From the NCBI GenBank assembly GCA_041399205.1, contig JAWKTK010000035.1, positions 1 to 57,424 of the forward strand: a stretch of 57,424 nt of DNA, read 5' to 3'. The notes below the pieces were generated by a model that saw only the letters and a list, made by a program, of their open reading frames with translations, was not told the origin of the DNA and did no database searches. The first letter of the stretch is position 1, and each line of letters opens with the position of its first letter. Below are positions 1 to 9,254 of this stretch, one piece after another. This DNA comes from JAGQOZ01 sp041399205 (GTDB taxonomy: Bacteria; Planctomycetota; Planctomycetia; Pirellulales; Pirellulaceae). The position numbers and the translations under genes were made by a program.

Positions 1-2946
1 ACCCGTCGCCACCGTTGCTCCATCGGGCGAAATGTCGGCGCATTTATCAACACCCGGAGCAGTCCACGAGCTTATTGGACGCAGATCTGTCATCGACCAC
101 ACAATGTACTCGGACAAATTGTCGTGCTGGACAACCACCAGCAGTTTTGTGCCATCGGTACTGAACGCTACTGGACAGACTTCTCCGGATTTTGCGAGCT
201 GATGCCGCGCAACATCATCCAGAAGGTCTGTGTCGACAATGTACAAATTGCCTTCGCGATCACCAACGGTCAGTGTCGACGATACCGTTGAAAACCGCAC
301 GCCGCGTACGTTTTCGCCGACCAGTGGCACAGTGGCAATTTCGTCCAATGTTGTCGGAGAACGCAAATTGACGGTCACTGCGCCGCTTGTCTGGTGGTTG
401 CAAGTAGCCAGCCATTTCATGTCGCACGAATAGCTGGCCTGCGAATAGCGGCGATGCCATCCGCCCGGGATGATCTGTTTGGTAATGGGCCAATCTTGTC
501 GAAGTTCGTTGGGGACGAACCGACAAATCTCGCCCTTGGCACCACCAAACAAATACTTGCCAGATTCCGAATATTGAATCGCCCAGACTTCTGCTTGATG
601 GCCCAACAGAATCCGCGTTGTCGACAAAGATTCGACATCCCAAATACGAATCGTATGGTCGGCACTCGAGGACGCCAGCTGTTCGCCGTCTGGCGAAAAC
701 TCAACATCCCAAATGATGCCCGTGTGTCCATTCAACTGGCCCACGTGTCGCCATTCGTCAACCTTGTAGACATAGATATTCCGACTCGTGAATCGCGGCG
801 AAGTTGCCAGCAACGCACCGTCTGGGGAAAACTCCATTGCAAAGTTACCTCCGTCAGGAAGTTCGGCTACGTCTTCCCACGTTGACACGTCGACGACTCG
901 AATTCGGCTGTTGGCTCCCAGCAAAATGTTCTGACCATCCGGAGTAAACCGCACATTGAATTCCAGTGATTCGACGAACAGCGATTTTACCAACTCGGGC
1001 TTTTCGTTTGGTAACAACCTCCAAATAGTCGCGCGACTTGTATCGGCCACGGCCAGAAGCTGCTCGTCGGGCGATACGTCAAAGGCATTGACCCGCATTT
1101 TCTCGTCGACGTCCAGTAGTTGCTGTCGAACGTCAAACGTGTCCAGTTCCCATGTATGGAGCATACCGTGTTTCGAGACACCATAGACTCGATCTTGCTG
1201 TGGTCCAAGTTTTATGAAGCGGACGCCCGAGACCGAATCAGGGTCGAACAAGGTCTGGAACAACTCGCCTGTTTGGTAATTCCACACACGAACGCTGCCG
1301 CGATCCGAACTGGCCATCAGCAGCGGTCGGTTGGGGATCAAGCTGATAGAACGAATGATGTCGCTGTCTGTGCTAAACTGCGTGTCAACGTCGCCTTGAC
1401 ACTCCTGTTGCATTGCCTGCCATTCCCAACCTCGGAGATCCAATGCGTCTTCCGGTTGTTCGTAGTGTGCAAGATAAGTTCGTGCGAGTCCCAACTGATT
1501 CATTCGGTTGGCCATTGATGCGTTGTTCATCTCGGACACGTAGTGCATGCGTTCAGTCCGCATGCGGTGCTTTTCCGACTCGCCCTTCGCCTTCAACGCA
1601 TCTGCAATCGCAGCGTTCTTTGCGGTAACCTCGCGATTCAGACGGACAACCAACCCAGTGCTGACCACGGTTGAAATCAGCAATATTCCCGCGACCAAAG
1701 CGAAGGACGTTAACAAGTGTCGATGCCGTCGAGCGAACTTTTTCAGCAGATACAGTGAGTTCGGAGGGACGGCCGTCACCGGCTCACCGCGCAGATGCCG
1801 TTGAACATCTTGCATGAAGGATTCGGCCGTTGGATAACGTCGCGTCCGATCCTTCTCGACTGCCTTCAAAATAATCCAGTCCAAGTCTCCTCGGATTTCG
1901 CTTGGTAGGCGTGAAGGTTCCATGCAACGTTTTCTCGCCACGATCGAAATCTCTTCGCGAGTCAGTGAACTCAGCCGCAGCGATGGCTTCGGTGCTTCGT
2001 CTTCGCGAATTCGACGACATAGTTCTTCGAATCCCGCCTTTTGTAGAGTTTGCGAATCGAGTGGCGTGCTGCCGGTGAGTAGTTCAAACAGAAGCACTCC
2101 CAGCGAATAGACATCGCTGCGAGTATCGACATCGACAGCACTCATCTGAGCTTGTTCGGGACTCATGTACGTGGGTGTACCAATGAATTGGCGAAAATGC
2201 GTGAACAGCGTCTTGTCGGTCAATCGCCCGTGCACTGCCTTTGCCACACCAAAATCGATGACTTTCACTACCGGCTGATCACCATTGGTGGAGACCAAAA
2301 TATTGTTCGGCTTGATGTCTCGATGGATAACGCCCTTCTGATGCGCATGTTGAATGGCGGCACAAACCGTGGCAAACAACTTCAGCCGCTGTGACGTCGA
2401 ATAGTTCCGATCGTCGCAATAATTGGTCACCGGAGCTCCCTTGACCAATTCCATCACGAAATATGGGCGACCATTCTCGGTGGTTCCCGCATCGAACACT
2501 TTAGCGATGTTCGGGTGGTCCATCAAAGCAAGCGCTTGACGTTCTGCTGCGAAACGGGCGATGACCTGTTTGGTATCCATTCCCGCCTTAACGATCTTCA
2601 GAGCAACTCGTCGCTGGATCGGCTCAAGTTGTTCGGCCATGTAAACCACGCCGAAGCCGCCTTCGCCGATCTTTTCAAGCACGCGATAGGGACCGATCAT
2701 TGTGCTTTCAAGACTGTTCGGTTCCTCCCGATTCTTGTCCCGTTGCGCTTCCACCATTGAACTCAGCGGGGATTCCAACAGAAACGAACCAGCTACATTA
2801 TTGGCGTCCAGCAGCGCCTGGACACCGCACCGGAAATCTGAGTCCTCACCGCAAACAGCATCCAGATACGCCTGGCGTCGGTCCGGATCCACGATGGCGA
2901 GCGCTTCGAAATAGACCTTCTTTTCCGTTTTCGCTTTGCGATTCAT
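1..2946 (-). CDS. Ser/Thr protein kinase with WD40 repeats (kinase 1), C-terminus cut by window edge
   Basis: Membrane-anchored PknB-type kinase. The frame is open from the ATG at 2946 to the left edge, so about 982 residues are visible and the C-terminus is missing. In order it shows a Gly-rich loop (IGEGGFGVVYMAE), the VALKIVKAG lysine, the HRDIKPNNIL catalytic loop, DFG, and a GTPTYMSPEQ activation segment. A transmembrane segment follows (LLTSFALVAGILLIST), then a coiled stretch and WD40 repeats with the usual FSPDG turns. The kinase should be cytoplasmic and phosphorylate Ser/Thr; the WD40 propeller side probably binds partners or ligands. The sigma factor gene lies 102 bp upstream on the same strand, so they are probably co-transcribed. 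Unlike kinases 2-4 it shows no frame break. Substrate unknown. Confidence 0.93.
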   Translation of the reverse strand, partial: MNRKAKTEKKVYFEALAIVDPDRRQAYLDAVCGEDSDFRCGVQALLDANNVAGSFLLESPLSSMVEAQRDKNREEPNSLESTMIGPYRVLEKIGEGGFGVVYMAEQLEPIQRRVALKIVKAGMDTKQVIARFAAERQALALMDHPNIAKVFDAGTTENGRPYFVMELVKGAPVTNYCDDRNYSTSQRLKLFATVCAAIQHAHQKGVIHRDIKPNNILVSTNGDQPVVKVIDFGVAKAVHGRLTDKTLFTHFRQFIGTPTYMSPEQAQMSAVDVDTRSDVYSLGVLLFELLTGSTPLDSQTLQKAGFEELCRRIREDEAPKPSLRLSSLTREEISIVARKRCMEPSRLPSEIRGDLDWIILKAVEKDRTRRYPTAESFMQDVQRHLRGEPVTAVPPNSLYLLKKFARRHRHLLTSFALVAGILLISTVVSTGLVVRLNREVTAKNAAIADALKAKGESEKHRMRTERMHYVSEMNNASMANRMNQLGLARTYLAHYEQPEDALDLRGWEWQAMQQECQGDVDTQFSTDSDIIRSISLIPNRPLLMASSDRGSVRVWNYQTGELFQTLFDPDSVSGVRFIKLGPQQDRVYGVSKHGMLHTWELDTFDVRQQLLDVDEKMRVNAFDVSPDEQLLAVADTSRATIWRLLPNEKPELVKSLFVESLEFNVRFTPDGQNILLGANSRIRVVDVSTWEDVAELPDGGNFAMEFSPDGALLATSPRFTSRNIYVYKVDEWRHVGQLNGHTGIIWDVEFSPDGEQLASSSADHTIRIWDVESLSTTRILLGHQAEVWAIQYSESGKYLFGGAKGEICRFVPNELRQDWPITKQIIPGGWHRRYSQASYSCDMKWLATCNHQTSGAVTVNLRSPTTLDEIATVPLVGENVRGVRFSTVSSTLTVGDREGNLYIVDTDLLDDVARHQLAKSGEVCPVAFSTDGTKLLVVVQHDNLSEYIVWSMTDLRPISSWTAPGVDKCADISPDGATVATG

Positions 2947-3048
2947 TGTCGAGTGTCCGCAGGCAGAGGATTCGTCATTGAGAGTCAGTGCGACATATAC
3001 CTCGGAATTTTCACGACATAACACGATTTCTTCGCGGAAAGCTAGTTT

Positions 3049-3612
3049 TTATTTTTGGTACTCGCGATAGAGCCACGCGCGTGCGAACATCCAGTATTTA
3101 TGCACCGCACCCACCGAGATATCCAGAGCGTCCGCAATCTCTTCCAAACGGAAAGACGCGAAGTACCGTAGTTTGGCCACCTGCGCTTCTTTCGGATGAA
3201 GTTGCTCAAGTCGGTCGAACAGATCGTTAATGATCAGGATGTCCACTGATGATGAATTACCGCCCAAGTCCGATTCGTTCAGCGGCATTCGCTGCATTTC
3301 GCCACCATGTTTGACACGTCGATTTTTTCTCGCTCGATCCACAAGGACTCGTCGCATTGCTTCGGCTGCCGCTCCGAAAAAGTGAGCCTGCCCATTCCAT
3401 TGTCGATTAGGTCCGACAAGTCGCAGATACGCTTCATGCACCAGTTCGGTTGTTTGCAGACTCCGCGCCGGTTCTTTGGCGAGCCTTCGACTGGCAAGTG
3501 CACGCAATTCGTCGTACAGAAGCGGCACTAATTCCTCGTCGAAAGCAAGTGTGTTACCCGCTTCAATCTGTTCAAAGATGCGTTCGATGTCAGACACGCG
3601 AGCACTCGTCAA
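3049..3612 (-). CDS. ECF-type RNA polymerase sigma factor (sigma 1)
   Basis: A 187-residue sigma-70-family factor of the planctomycete/acidobacterial ECF-like type, with region 2 and region 4 only. Region 2 contains SLQTTELVHEAYLRLVG and AMRRVLVDRARKNRR. Region 4 is a helix-turn-helix around FRLEEIADALDISVGAVHKYW. The protein ends WLYREYQK, as in its three paralogues here. It should direct RNA polymerase to a dedicated promoter set. No anti-sigma gene is adjacent; the next gene downstream is a kinase, so control by phosphorylation is a reasonable inference from known ECF-kinase pairs in planctomycetes. It is divergent from the secreted protein starting at 3704. Confidence 0.93.
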   Translation of the reverse strand: MTSARVSDIERIFEQIEAGNTLAFDEELVPLLYDELRALASRRLAKEPARSLQTTELVHEAYLRLVGPNRQWNGQAHFFGAAAEAMRRVLVDRARKNRRVKHGGEMQRMPLNESDLGGNSSSVDILIINDLFDRLEQLHPKEAQVAKLRYFASFRLEEIADALDISVGAVHKYWMFARAWLYREYQK

Positions 3613-3627
3613 AAAATTTTAAAATTT

Positions 3628-3655
3628 GTGAAAATCGCACACGAAACATCGCATT
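3628..3655 (+). promoter_or_regulatory. candidate ECF promoter motif, GTGAAA-N16-CGCATT
   Basis: A bipartite element with a 16-bp spacer, about 48 bp upstream of the ATG at 3704. It matches GGGAAW-N16-CGCAT elements at 20747, 20966, 24824 and 26853. The first half resembles the GGAA-type -35 boxes of many ECF promoters. It is a variant of the consensus (GTG for GGG). Its function is inferred only. Confidence 0.4.
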
Positions 3656-3703
3656 GTACCTTCAACGGCGATCATGGGACACATATCAGACAAGGAATTG
3701 ACG

Positions 3704-4807
3704 ATGAAAACAACGTTGAAACAGCGAGCGAGCCTGACAGGCACCAGCTTGCTTTTGATCTTTGCATTCTGCCCAGAAACAAGAGCTCAAACCGCAGCAC
3801 TATATGACAATACGCACTTGCAGTTGCATCTAGGCGAACGGCTTGTTCACCCGCACATTGCACAACGCTTTGCGCAGCCGTTTCGGACAGATGAATTGCA
3901 TACGCACATTACATCCGTCGATTTGCCGATCGGCCGGGTTGGATTGCCCGAAGGCGAAGTTCTGCTTTCAATCTGGGATGATGACAACGGGACACCTGGA
4001 AATTTGGTTGGCGAAGTTGGCTTGTTGATGGACCTAGTAGATTTGCCCTTCATTGGCCCGGATGCACCATCGATCGAGGTGACAACATTCGAGCCGAATC
4101 TGCGAAACCTCGAACCGAATTCAACCTACTATTTTGTCGTCGATCTCACGAATCTTCGTTCTTCGAATGGAATAATGAACAACGTGGGCAACGGTGCTGT
4201 CTTCCCGTCCGAAGGCACAAACGGCGCAAGAACACTTTTGGCACATACACGCGGCAACACGGATTGGTTTAACGTCGGGGATGTGACCGGAACCAGCGCC
4301 TTTCTTCAGATGTCGATTACTGCATCCAGCGCAGAATTGCTCGGTGATCTTGACCGCAACGGCATTTTGAACGCAGCCGATATCGACCTGCTGGCCGCCG
4401 AGCTTCGCAATCCAACCGGCGATCCTGTGTTCGATATAAACGGCGACGGGAGCACCACAAGCGACGACTTTCTGGCTTGGGTTCATGATTCCATTATTGC
4501 CAACACCTATTTCGGCGATGCGAACTTGGACGGCGAATTCAACAGCAGCGATATGACGCTGGTTTTCAGTGCTGCTGAATACGAAGACAATATCACGCTC
4601 AATTCGACTTGGGCCGAAGGGGACTGGAATGGCGATGGTGATTTTGATTCCAGCGACCTCATTCTGGCGTTTCAAGATGGTGGTTACGAACAAGGACCGC
4701 GTGCGGGCGTGCAAGCCGTGCCGGAACCGGCGTCTTCGACTTTGTGGCTACTGAGTCTACTATCCGTTGTGATTCCGTTTCGGAAAAATCGGAACCTTCG
4801 CTCGTAG
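3704..4807 (+). CDS. secreted dockerin-like PEP-CTERM protein (surface protein 1)
   Basis: A 367-residue exported protein. The ATG at 3704 is preferred over the one at 3674 because AAGGAA lies just upstream and the N-terminus then forms a signal peptide ending near ETRAQ. An N-terminal beta-rich domain (ALYDNTHLQLHLGERL through FLQMSITAS) resembles choice-of-anchor/lectin-like domains of planctomycete surface proteins. Four Ca-binding dockerin-type loops follow (DLDRNGILN, DINGDGSTT, DANLDGEFN, DWNGDGDFD). The C-terminus has VPEP, a hydrophobic helix and basic RKNRNLRS, which is the PEP-CTERM sorting signal. It is divergent from sigma 1 and convergent with kinase 2. The last 100 residues are almost identical to those of its paralogues downstream. 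Confidence 0.9.
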   Translation: MKTTLKQRASLTGTSLLLIFAFCPETRAQTAALYDNTHLQLHLGERLVHPHIAQRFAQPFRTDELHTHITSVDLPIGRVGLPEGEVLLSIWDDDNGTPGNLVGEVGLLMDLVDLPFIGPDAPSIEVTTFEPNLRNLEPNSTYYFVVDLTNLRSSNGIMNNVGNGAVFPSEGTNGARTLLAHTRGNTDWFNVGDVTGTSAFLQMSITASSAELLGDLDRNGILNAADIDLLAAELRNPTGDPVFDINGDGSTTSDDFLAWVHDSIIANTYFGDANLDGEFNSSDMTLVFSAAEYEDNITLNSTWAEGDWNGDGDFDSSDLILAFQDGGYEQGPRAGVQAVPEPASSTLWLLSLLSVVIPFRKNRNLRS

Positions 4808-4879
4808 CAGGAACACGGAGGTTCGAGGGAATAGGCTGGGACCGTTGCGTGTTGACTTCACTCGCATGCAACGTATCCC
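4499..4879 (+). repeat. homogenised C-terminal cassette, copy A
   Basis: DNA coding for the last two Ca-binding loops plus PEP-CTERM, with the 3' flank. It is highly similar to segments at 10681, 16105 and 26311, and partly to 24120. The similarity runs past the stop codon into non-coding sequence, so it is not protein-level selection alone. Confidence 0.85.
4838..4879. terminator. stem-loop between convergent genes
   Basis: CGTTGCGTG and CATGCAACG can pair (one G-T pair), with outer GGGA/TCCC extending the stem. It lies between the stop of surface protein 1 and the stop of kinase 2. There is no clear T-run, so a bidirectional terminator is inferred from position and from its conservation at 16448 and 24460. 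Confidence 0.45.
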
Positions 4880-4931
4880 GGTCGATTCCGTTTTCGCCAA
4901 GTTTGTTTGCAGTTCGAAAAAACTCGCTGCT

Positions 4932-7900
4932 TTACTTACTTGCTCGCCAGATGCGAATCGAATTGTCGGCCCCAGATGACACTAAGATGTTGCCGTCTCG
5001 CGACGCAGCTAAGCCGGTGGCGTAGCTTGAGCCGTGAGCCGAAACGGATACGACGTCCCGTCCTGATTCCAGATTCCAAAGCGTGACACTGCCGTTGGAG
5101 TTTGTCGTGGCCAGTGTCTTTCCGTCAGGCAGAAATTCCACGTTCGAAACTGGTTCACCTTCAAGCGTTTTCCATAATGTCAGTTCCGGTGATTCGGGCC
5201 AGCCTGTTCTTAGCAGGTCAATTCGGTAGCCTCGTGCCCAGGCAAGCAGTTTGCTATCCGGAGAAATCGCGACGTCAACTGAAAACGAGTTTTCACCGTA
5301 GGATGCGAGTAAATCTAGAGATTCGGCGTCGCGGAATTCGACGCCAGCCCGCGTACCAATCGCTATTACTTCACCGTCCGGTGAATACCGTACGCTCCGA
5401 ATGCCATCTTTTCCGACTGTTTGTACGATCGTTCGGCGTTGCTCAACATCCCAGATTCTCACGGTCCCTTGCAAATCGCCGACCACGATTTGTTCCGGAT
5501 TTGACGGACAAAGTCGATTCCTCGCACTTCATCTTCAATCTCGTCGATGTAGTAGTCTTGCTGCCGAACGTTCAGGTTAACCAAAGAGACTCGCCCCATC
5601 GTCTCTTTCGGGTGGCTCGTCGTGTCGTATCGCCATTGTCCAGCGCAACTGGCGAGCCACTTCCCGTCGGGTGAAAGCTGCCCTCGTATGCTTGGAGATC
5701 GTGCCGCTTTTCATCGAACAGCTTCTCCTGTGTTTCGACGTCCCAGACGATTACGTGACCATCAAATCCGGCGGATGCGATTTTTGATCCGTCCATCGAC
5801 AGACTGACGTTAAAGACCCAATCGTCGGCCATCAGAGTGTTCGCAGCGATGCCAGGCTGCTTTGACGGCCAGATCTTGATTGTGTTGTCGCTGCTACCGG
5901 TGATGATCCACGCGCCATCGTGTGAATACACTACTGCATTGATTTGGTCGCTATGACTTTGCATCGTCCAAAGAGGTCGCTCGCTTGCTTTCCACGGCGG
6001 GGCTCCGGGCCAGACTTCCACGATGCCACTATCGCCACCCGCGGCCAGATATTGTCCGTCCGGCGAAAAAGCAAGCGATTCAGCTCGCGAGTTGAGGTTG
6101 GCAAGCGCCGGAAATATCCCTGTTTCGCCTTCGATCTGGTCCGTGTCCCAAATTCGGATGAAGCTGGCTCCGTCGGTTGCCGCGAGGTACCGTCCGGCAG
6201 GCTGCGAAAATACAATGCTCTTGATGCTCCAGTCGTGAGCATTCCGAACAAAGGCGGTCTGTCGGAGACTGTCACCCTGATCCGCTCGCCAAATAGCAAC
6301 GTTGCCAACTTGGGCAATGGCGAACGTTCTACCTTGTGGAGAGACAGCCAATTCGCGTCCGTACGTTTTTTCGAAAGCGACCGGAGACGTCTCCGGAATG
6401 TGCCACTTCCACAATTGCACCTTGTGGTCTGGATCTTGCGAGTTACTGACGACAACCAGTGTTTCGCCATCGTCAAAGAAGCGAACGTAACTGAGAGCAT
6501 CGGTCGCAGTTCCGGGTAGGCTTCGTAGGATTGAGCGTGAAGCAACATCCCACAGCGTGATATCGTTATTCTTTGTGACGATCGCCAGCACGTTGCCGTC
6601 CGGCGAAAAGGCCACATCCCTCACCTCGTCCGGCATCGTTTGGCTGGCAACTTCTCTCTTTTTGTTGATATCAAACAGGCGAAATGTGCGGTCGGCGCTG
6701 CCGCTGGCGAGCAGTCCTTGCGGAGATACCGCCAAAGTGTGAACGGCGCCGGCGTGTTCGCGAAACGTGTGAGCCGAATCGTCGTGTTGGCACATCTGAT
6801 GAATGAGTCTCCACTCGAACCGATCACCACGTGTCGCTTGGTGGCGTTCGAGCAGCGACATCGCCAGTGAAATACTGCCTTGCTGATAAGCCGTCGCAGC
6901 TCGATTCATCTCCGCCGCGTAAAGATTCACTTCAGCGCTTTTTCGAGCTGCATCGGTCGCAGCGAATTGCTTCACTAGTTTCGCCTGCGATTCTTGCATT
7001 CTCCGATGGGAACGCCGAGCTTGCACTAGCCCGATACTGCTGGCGACTGTCCCCGCGAGGAGCGCCAGTGACACGATGGCAAAGGTGGTGACGGCAACAC
7101 GATTGCGTGCAACGGATTTGCGGACTCGATACACGATACTTGGCGGCCCCGCCTCGACCGGTTCGTTTGACAAGTGCCGCTCGACGTCAGCTGCCAGGGC
7201 TTCCGCTGTTGGGTAACGAAGCGTCCGATCTTTCTCGACCGCCTTCATTACGATCCAATCGAGGTCGCCCTTTATCTCGACCGAAAGTTTCGCAGGATCG
7301 GCGCGACGGTTTTTCGCCAGTGTCGAGATCTCGGCATGCGAAAGAGAGCTCAATCGATTGGATGGTTTCGCGGCGTCGTCCTCGCGAATTCGCCGACACA
7401 GTTCCTCGTAGCCAGCCTGCTCCAATCCTGTGACGTCCAGCGGTGTCTTCCCAGTAAGCAATTCGTACAAGAGAACTCCTAGGGAGTAGATATCGCTACG
7501 AGTGTCGACATCTACTGCACTCATCTGTGCCTGTTCCGGGCTCATGTAGGCAGGCGTCCCGATAAACTGCCGAAAGTTGGTGAATAGTGTCTTGTCTGTC
7601 AGCCGTCCCTGGGTCGCCTTGGCGATGCCAAAATCGATCACCTTCGGTACAGGTCGATCACCATTCGTCGCTACAAGGATATTCGTGGGTTTGATGTCTC
7701 GATGAATGATGCCTTTTTGATGCGCGTGCTGGACGGCCGAGCAGATTTCGCGGAACACTTCGAGCCGTTCGACTGTGGTTAGTCCTCGATCGTCACAATA
7801 TTCGGTTACGGGGATTCCTCGCACAAGCTCCATAACAAAATAAGGGCCGCCCATTTTGGTCGTCCCAGCATCCAGGACCTTGGCGATGTTCGGATGATCC

Positions 7901-8310
7901 ATCAGCGCGAGTGCTTGACGTTCGGCCTCGAATCTTGCGATGACCTGTTTGGTATCCATTCCCGCTTTGATGATCTTGATCGCGACGCGACGTTGGATGG
8001 GTGTAACTTGATCCGCCATGTAGACGACGCCAAAACCACCTTCCCCAATCCGCTCAAGCAGTTTATAGGGGCCGACCATGCTGCCGGTCAGTGTTTGGTC
8101 CGCGTGTCGGTTTGGTGCTTCCACCGGCGAGCGTTCGAGAAACTCGCCTGCATCCGCGAACGCGGCGATCAATTCATCGACTGCCGCTCGCAGTCCCGGA
8201 TTCGATCCGCACGCGGCGTCCAGGTAGATCGCACGTTGCGAATCGTCCTTGATCTGTCGAGCCGCGTAGAAGATGGCTTTCTCGTTTTGACTACTGTCGC
8301 TGCTGGCCAT
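4932..8310 (-). CDS. Ser/Thr protein kinase with WD40 repeats (kinase 2), two frame breaks
   Basis: PknB-type kinase starting at the ATG at 8310. An intact stretch of 912 residues covers the whole kinase and most of the propeller. The Gly-rich loop is at about residues 88-95, the ATP-binding Lys at 112, HRD at 203-205, DFG at 226-228 and SPEQ near 257. One transmembrane helix spans about 405-428, then a coiled segment and WD40 repeats with FSPDG turns and WDVxxQ ends. The frame shifts near 5680 and again near 5510. Joining the frames restores LSPDGKWLAS and IDEIEDEVRG and connects to the last repeats ending IRIWRASK. The order is that of the other three kinases. Sigma 2 lies 154 bp upstream on the same strand. 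Confidence 0.88.
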
Positions 8311-8464
8311 CGCCGGGTCTCGAGTTAGGTACGAAGGACAAGTCCACTATGTGCGAAAGGTCAATCCGATTTCTGCGCGAGAAATTCCAGGGAATTCTGC
8401 CAACTTGCAAAATTGGGCGAAATTGCCGAAGGTAATTCCATCGCCACGCCGCCGTGTGCTTGGC

Positions 8465-9013
8465 TCATTCTTTCTGATATTCGCGATAGAGCCAAGCTTT
8501 GGCGAATTCCCAGCGCGCGTGTGCGGTGCTTAACGATATTTCTAGGGCTTCGGCCGTTTCGCGGTGGTTAAAGCCGACAAAGTATCGCAGCTTTGCCACT
8601 TCCGCCTCCAATGGATGCTGTTCGGCCAAGCGGTCAAACAAGTCGTGGACAACAAGAATCTCATCGGGATCGTAGCCAGCGGAAATCGCAGAGTCATGAA
8701 GCTCCACCTGATTATGATTGCCGCCGTGCTTGTGACTTTGCCTACGTCTCGCGCGATCAACCAAGACGTTTCGCATCGCTTGCGCCGCTGCGGCAAAAAA
8801 GTGGGCTCTTCCTTCCCATTGGACGTCTGGCCCGATCAAACGCAGATACGCTTCGTGAACCAGCTCGGTCGTCTGCAGAATCTGTTCTGGGTTCTTAGCC
8901 AATCTTCGACTGGCAAGCAGTCGCAACTCGTCATACACAAGCGGCAGCAATTGCTCGGAAGCAGCCATGTTACCTGATTTGAGCTGATCGATGATCCGCG
9001 CTGCCTCATTCAC
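8465..9013 (-). CDS. ECF-type RNA polymerase sigma factor (sigma 2)
   Basis: A 182-residue paralogue of sigma 1. Region 2 is seen in ILQTTELVHEAYLRLIG and AMRNVLVDRARRR. Region 4 is seen in FNHRETAEALEISLSTAHARW, with the same WLYREYQKE end. The ATG at 9013 gives the same N-terminus length as its paralogues. It precedes kinase 2 in the same direction and is divergent from the secreted protein at 9255. The 154 bp between it and kinase 2 hold no gene. Confidence 0.93.
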   Translation of the reverse strand: MNEAARIIDQLKSGNMAASEQLLPLVYDELRLLASRRLAKNPEQILQTTELVHEAYLRLIGPDVQWEGRAHFFAAAAQAMRNVLVDRARRRQSHKHGGNHNQVELHDSAISAGYDPDEILVVHDLFDRLAEQHPLEAEVAKLRYFVGFNHRETAEALEISLSTAHARWEFAKAWLYREYQKE

Positions 9014-9254
9014 AGATTTTCTCCGAAGGTTTGGAAATTCTTGGAAAAACGTTGTTCGAATTCGAATTGTACTACAGCCAGCGAATGCGTTGGGGCACCT
9101 AGCACGATTTGTGTGGAATTGGCGCCGTACGACCCCAAAAGCCTGGAGGTTAAATGGATGACTTCAATCGATGAGATCTTTGATCGTAGTGCCAGTCCAG
9201 TCAATGTTGCGCGAATTTCTGCCGCCAGATTTTAAACTTAGACGGAGAGTAAAG

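Noticed and set aside
394..885. Plus-strand frames of 130-200 codons opposite the kinases (also at 5102, 5944, 13626 and 17768)
   Set aside because: They mirror the kinase and WD40 codons on the other strand and show no domain of their own.
4121..4714. 197-codon minus-strand frame opposite surface protein 1, with relatives opposite the other cassettes
   Set aside because: It recurs only because the cassette DNA is repeated; the plus strand carries the Ca-binding loops and sorting signal.
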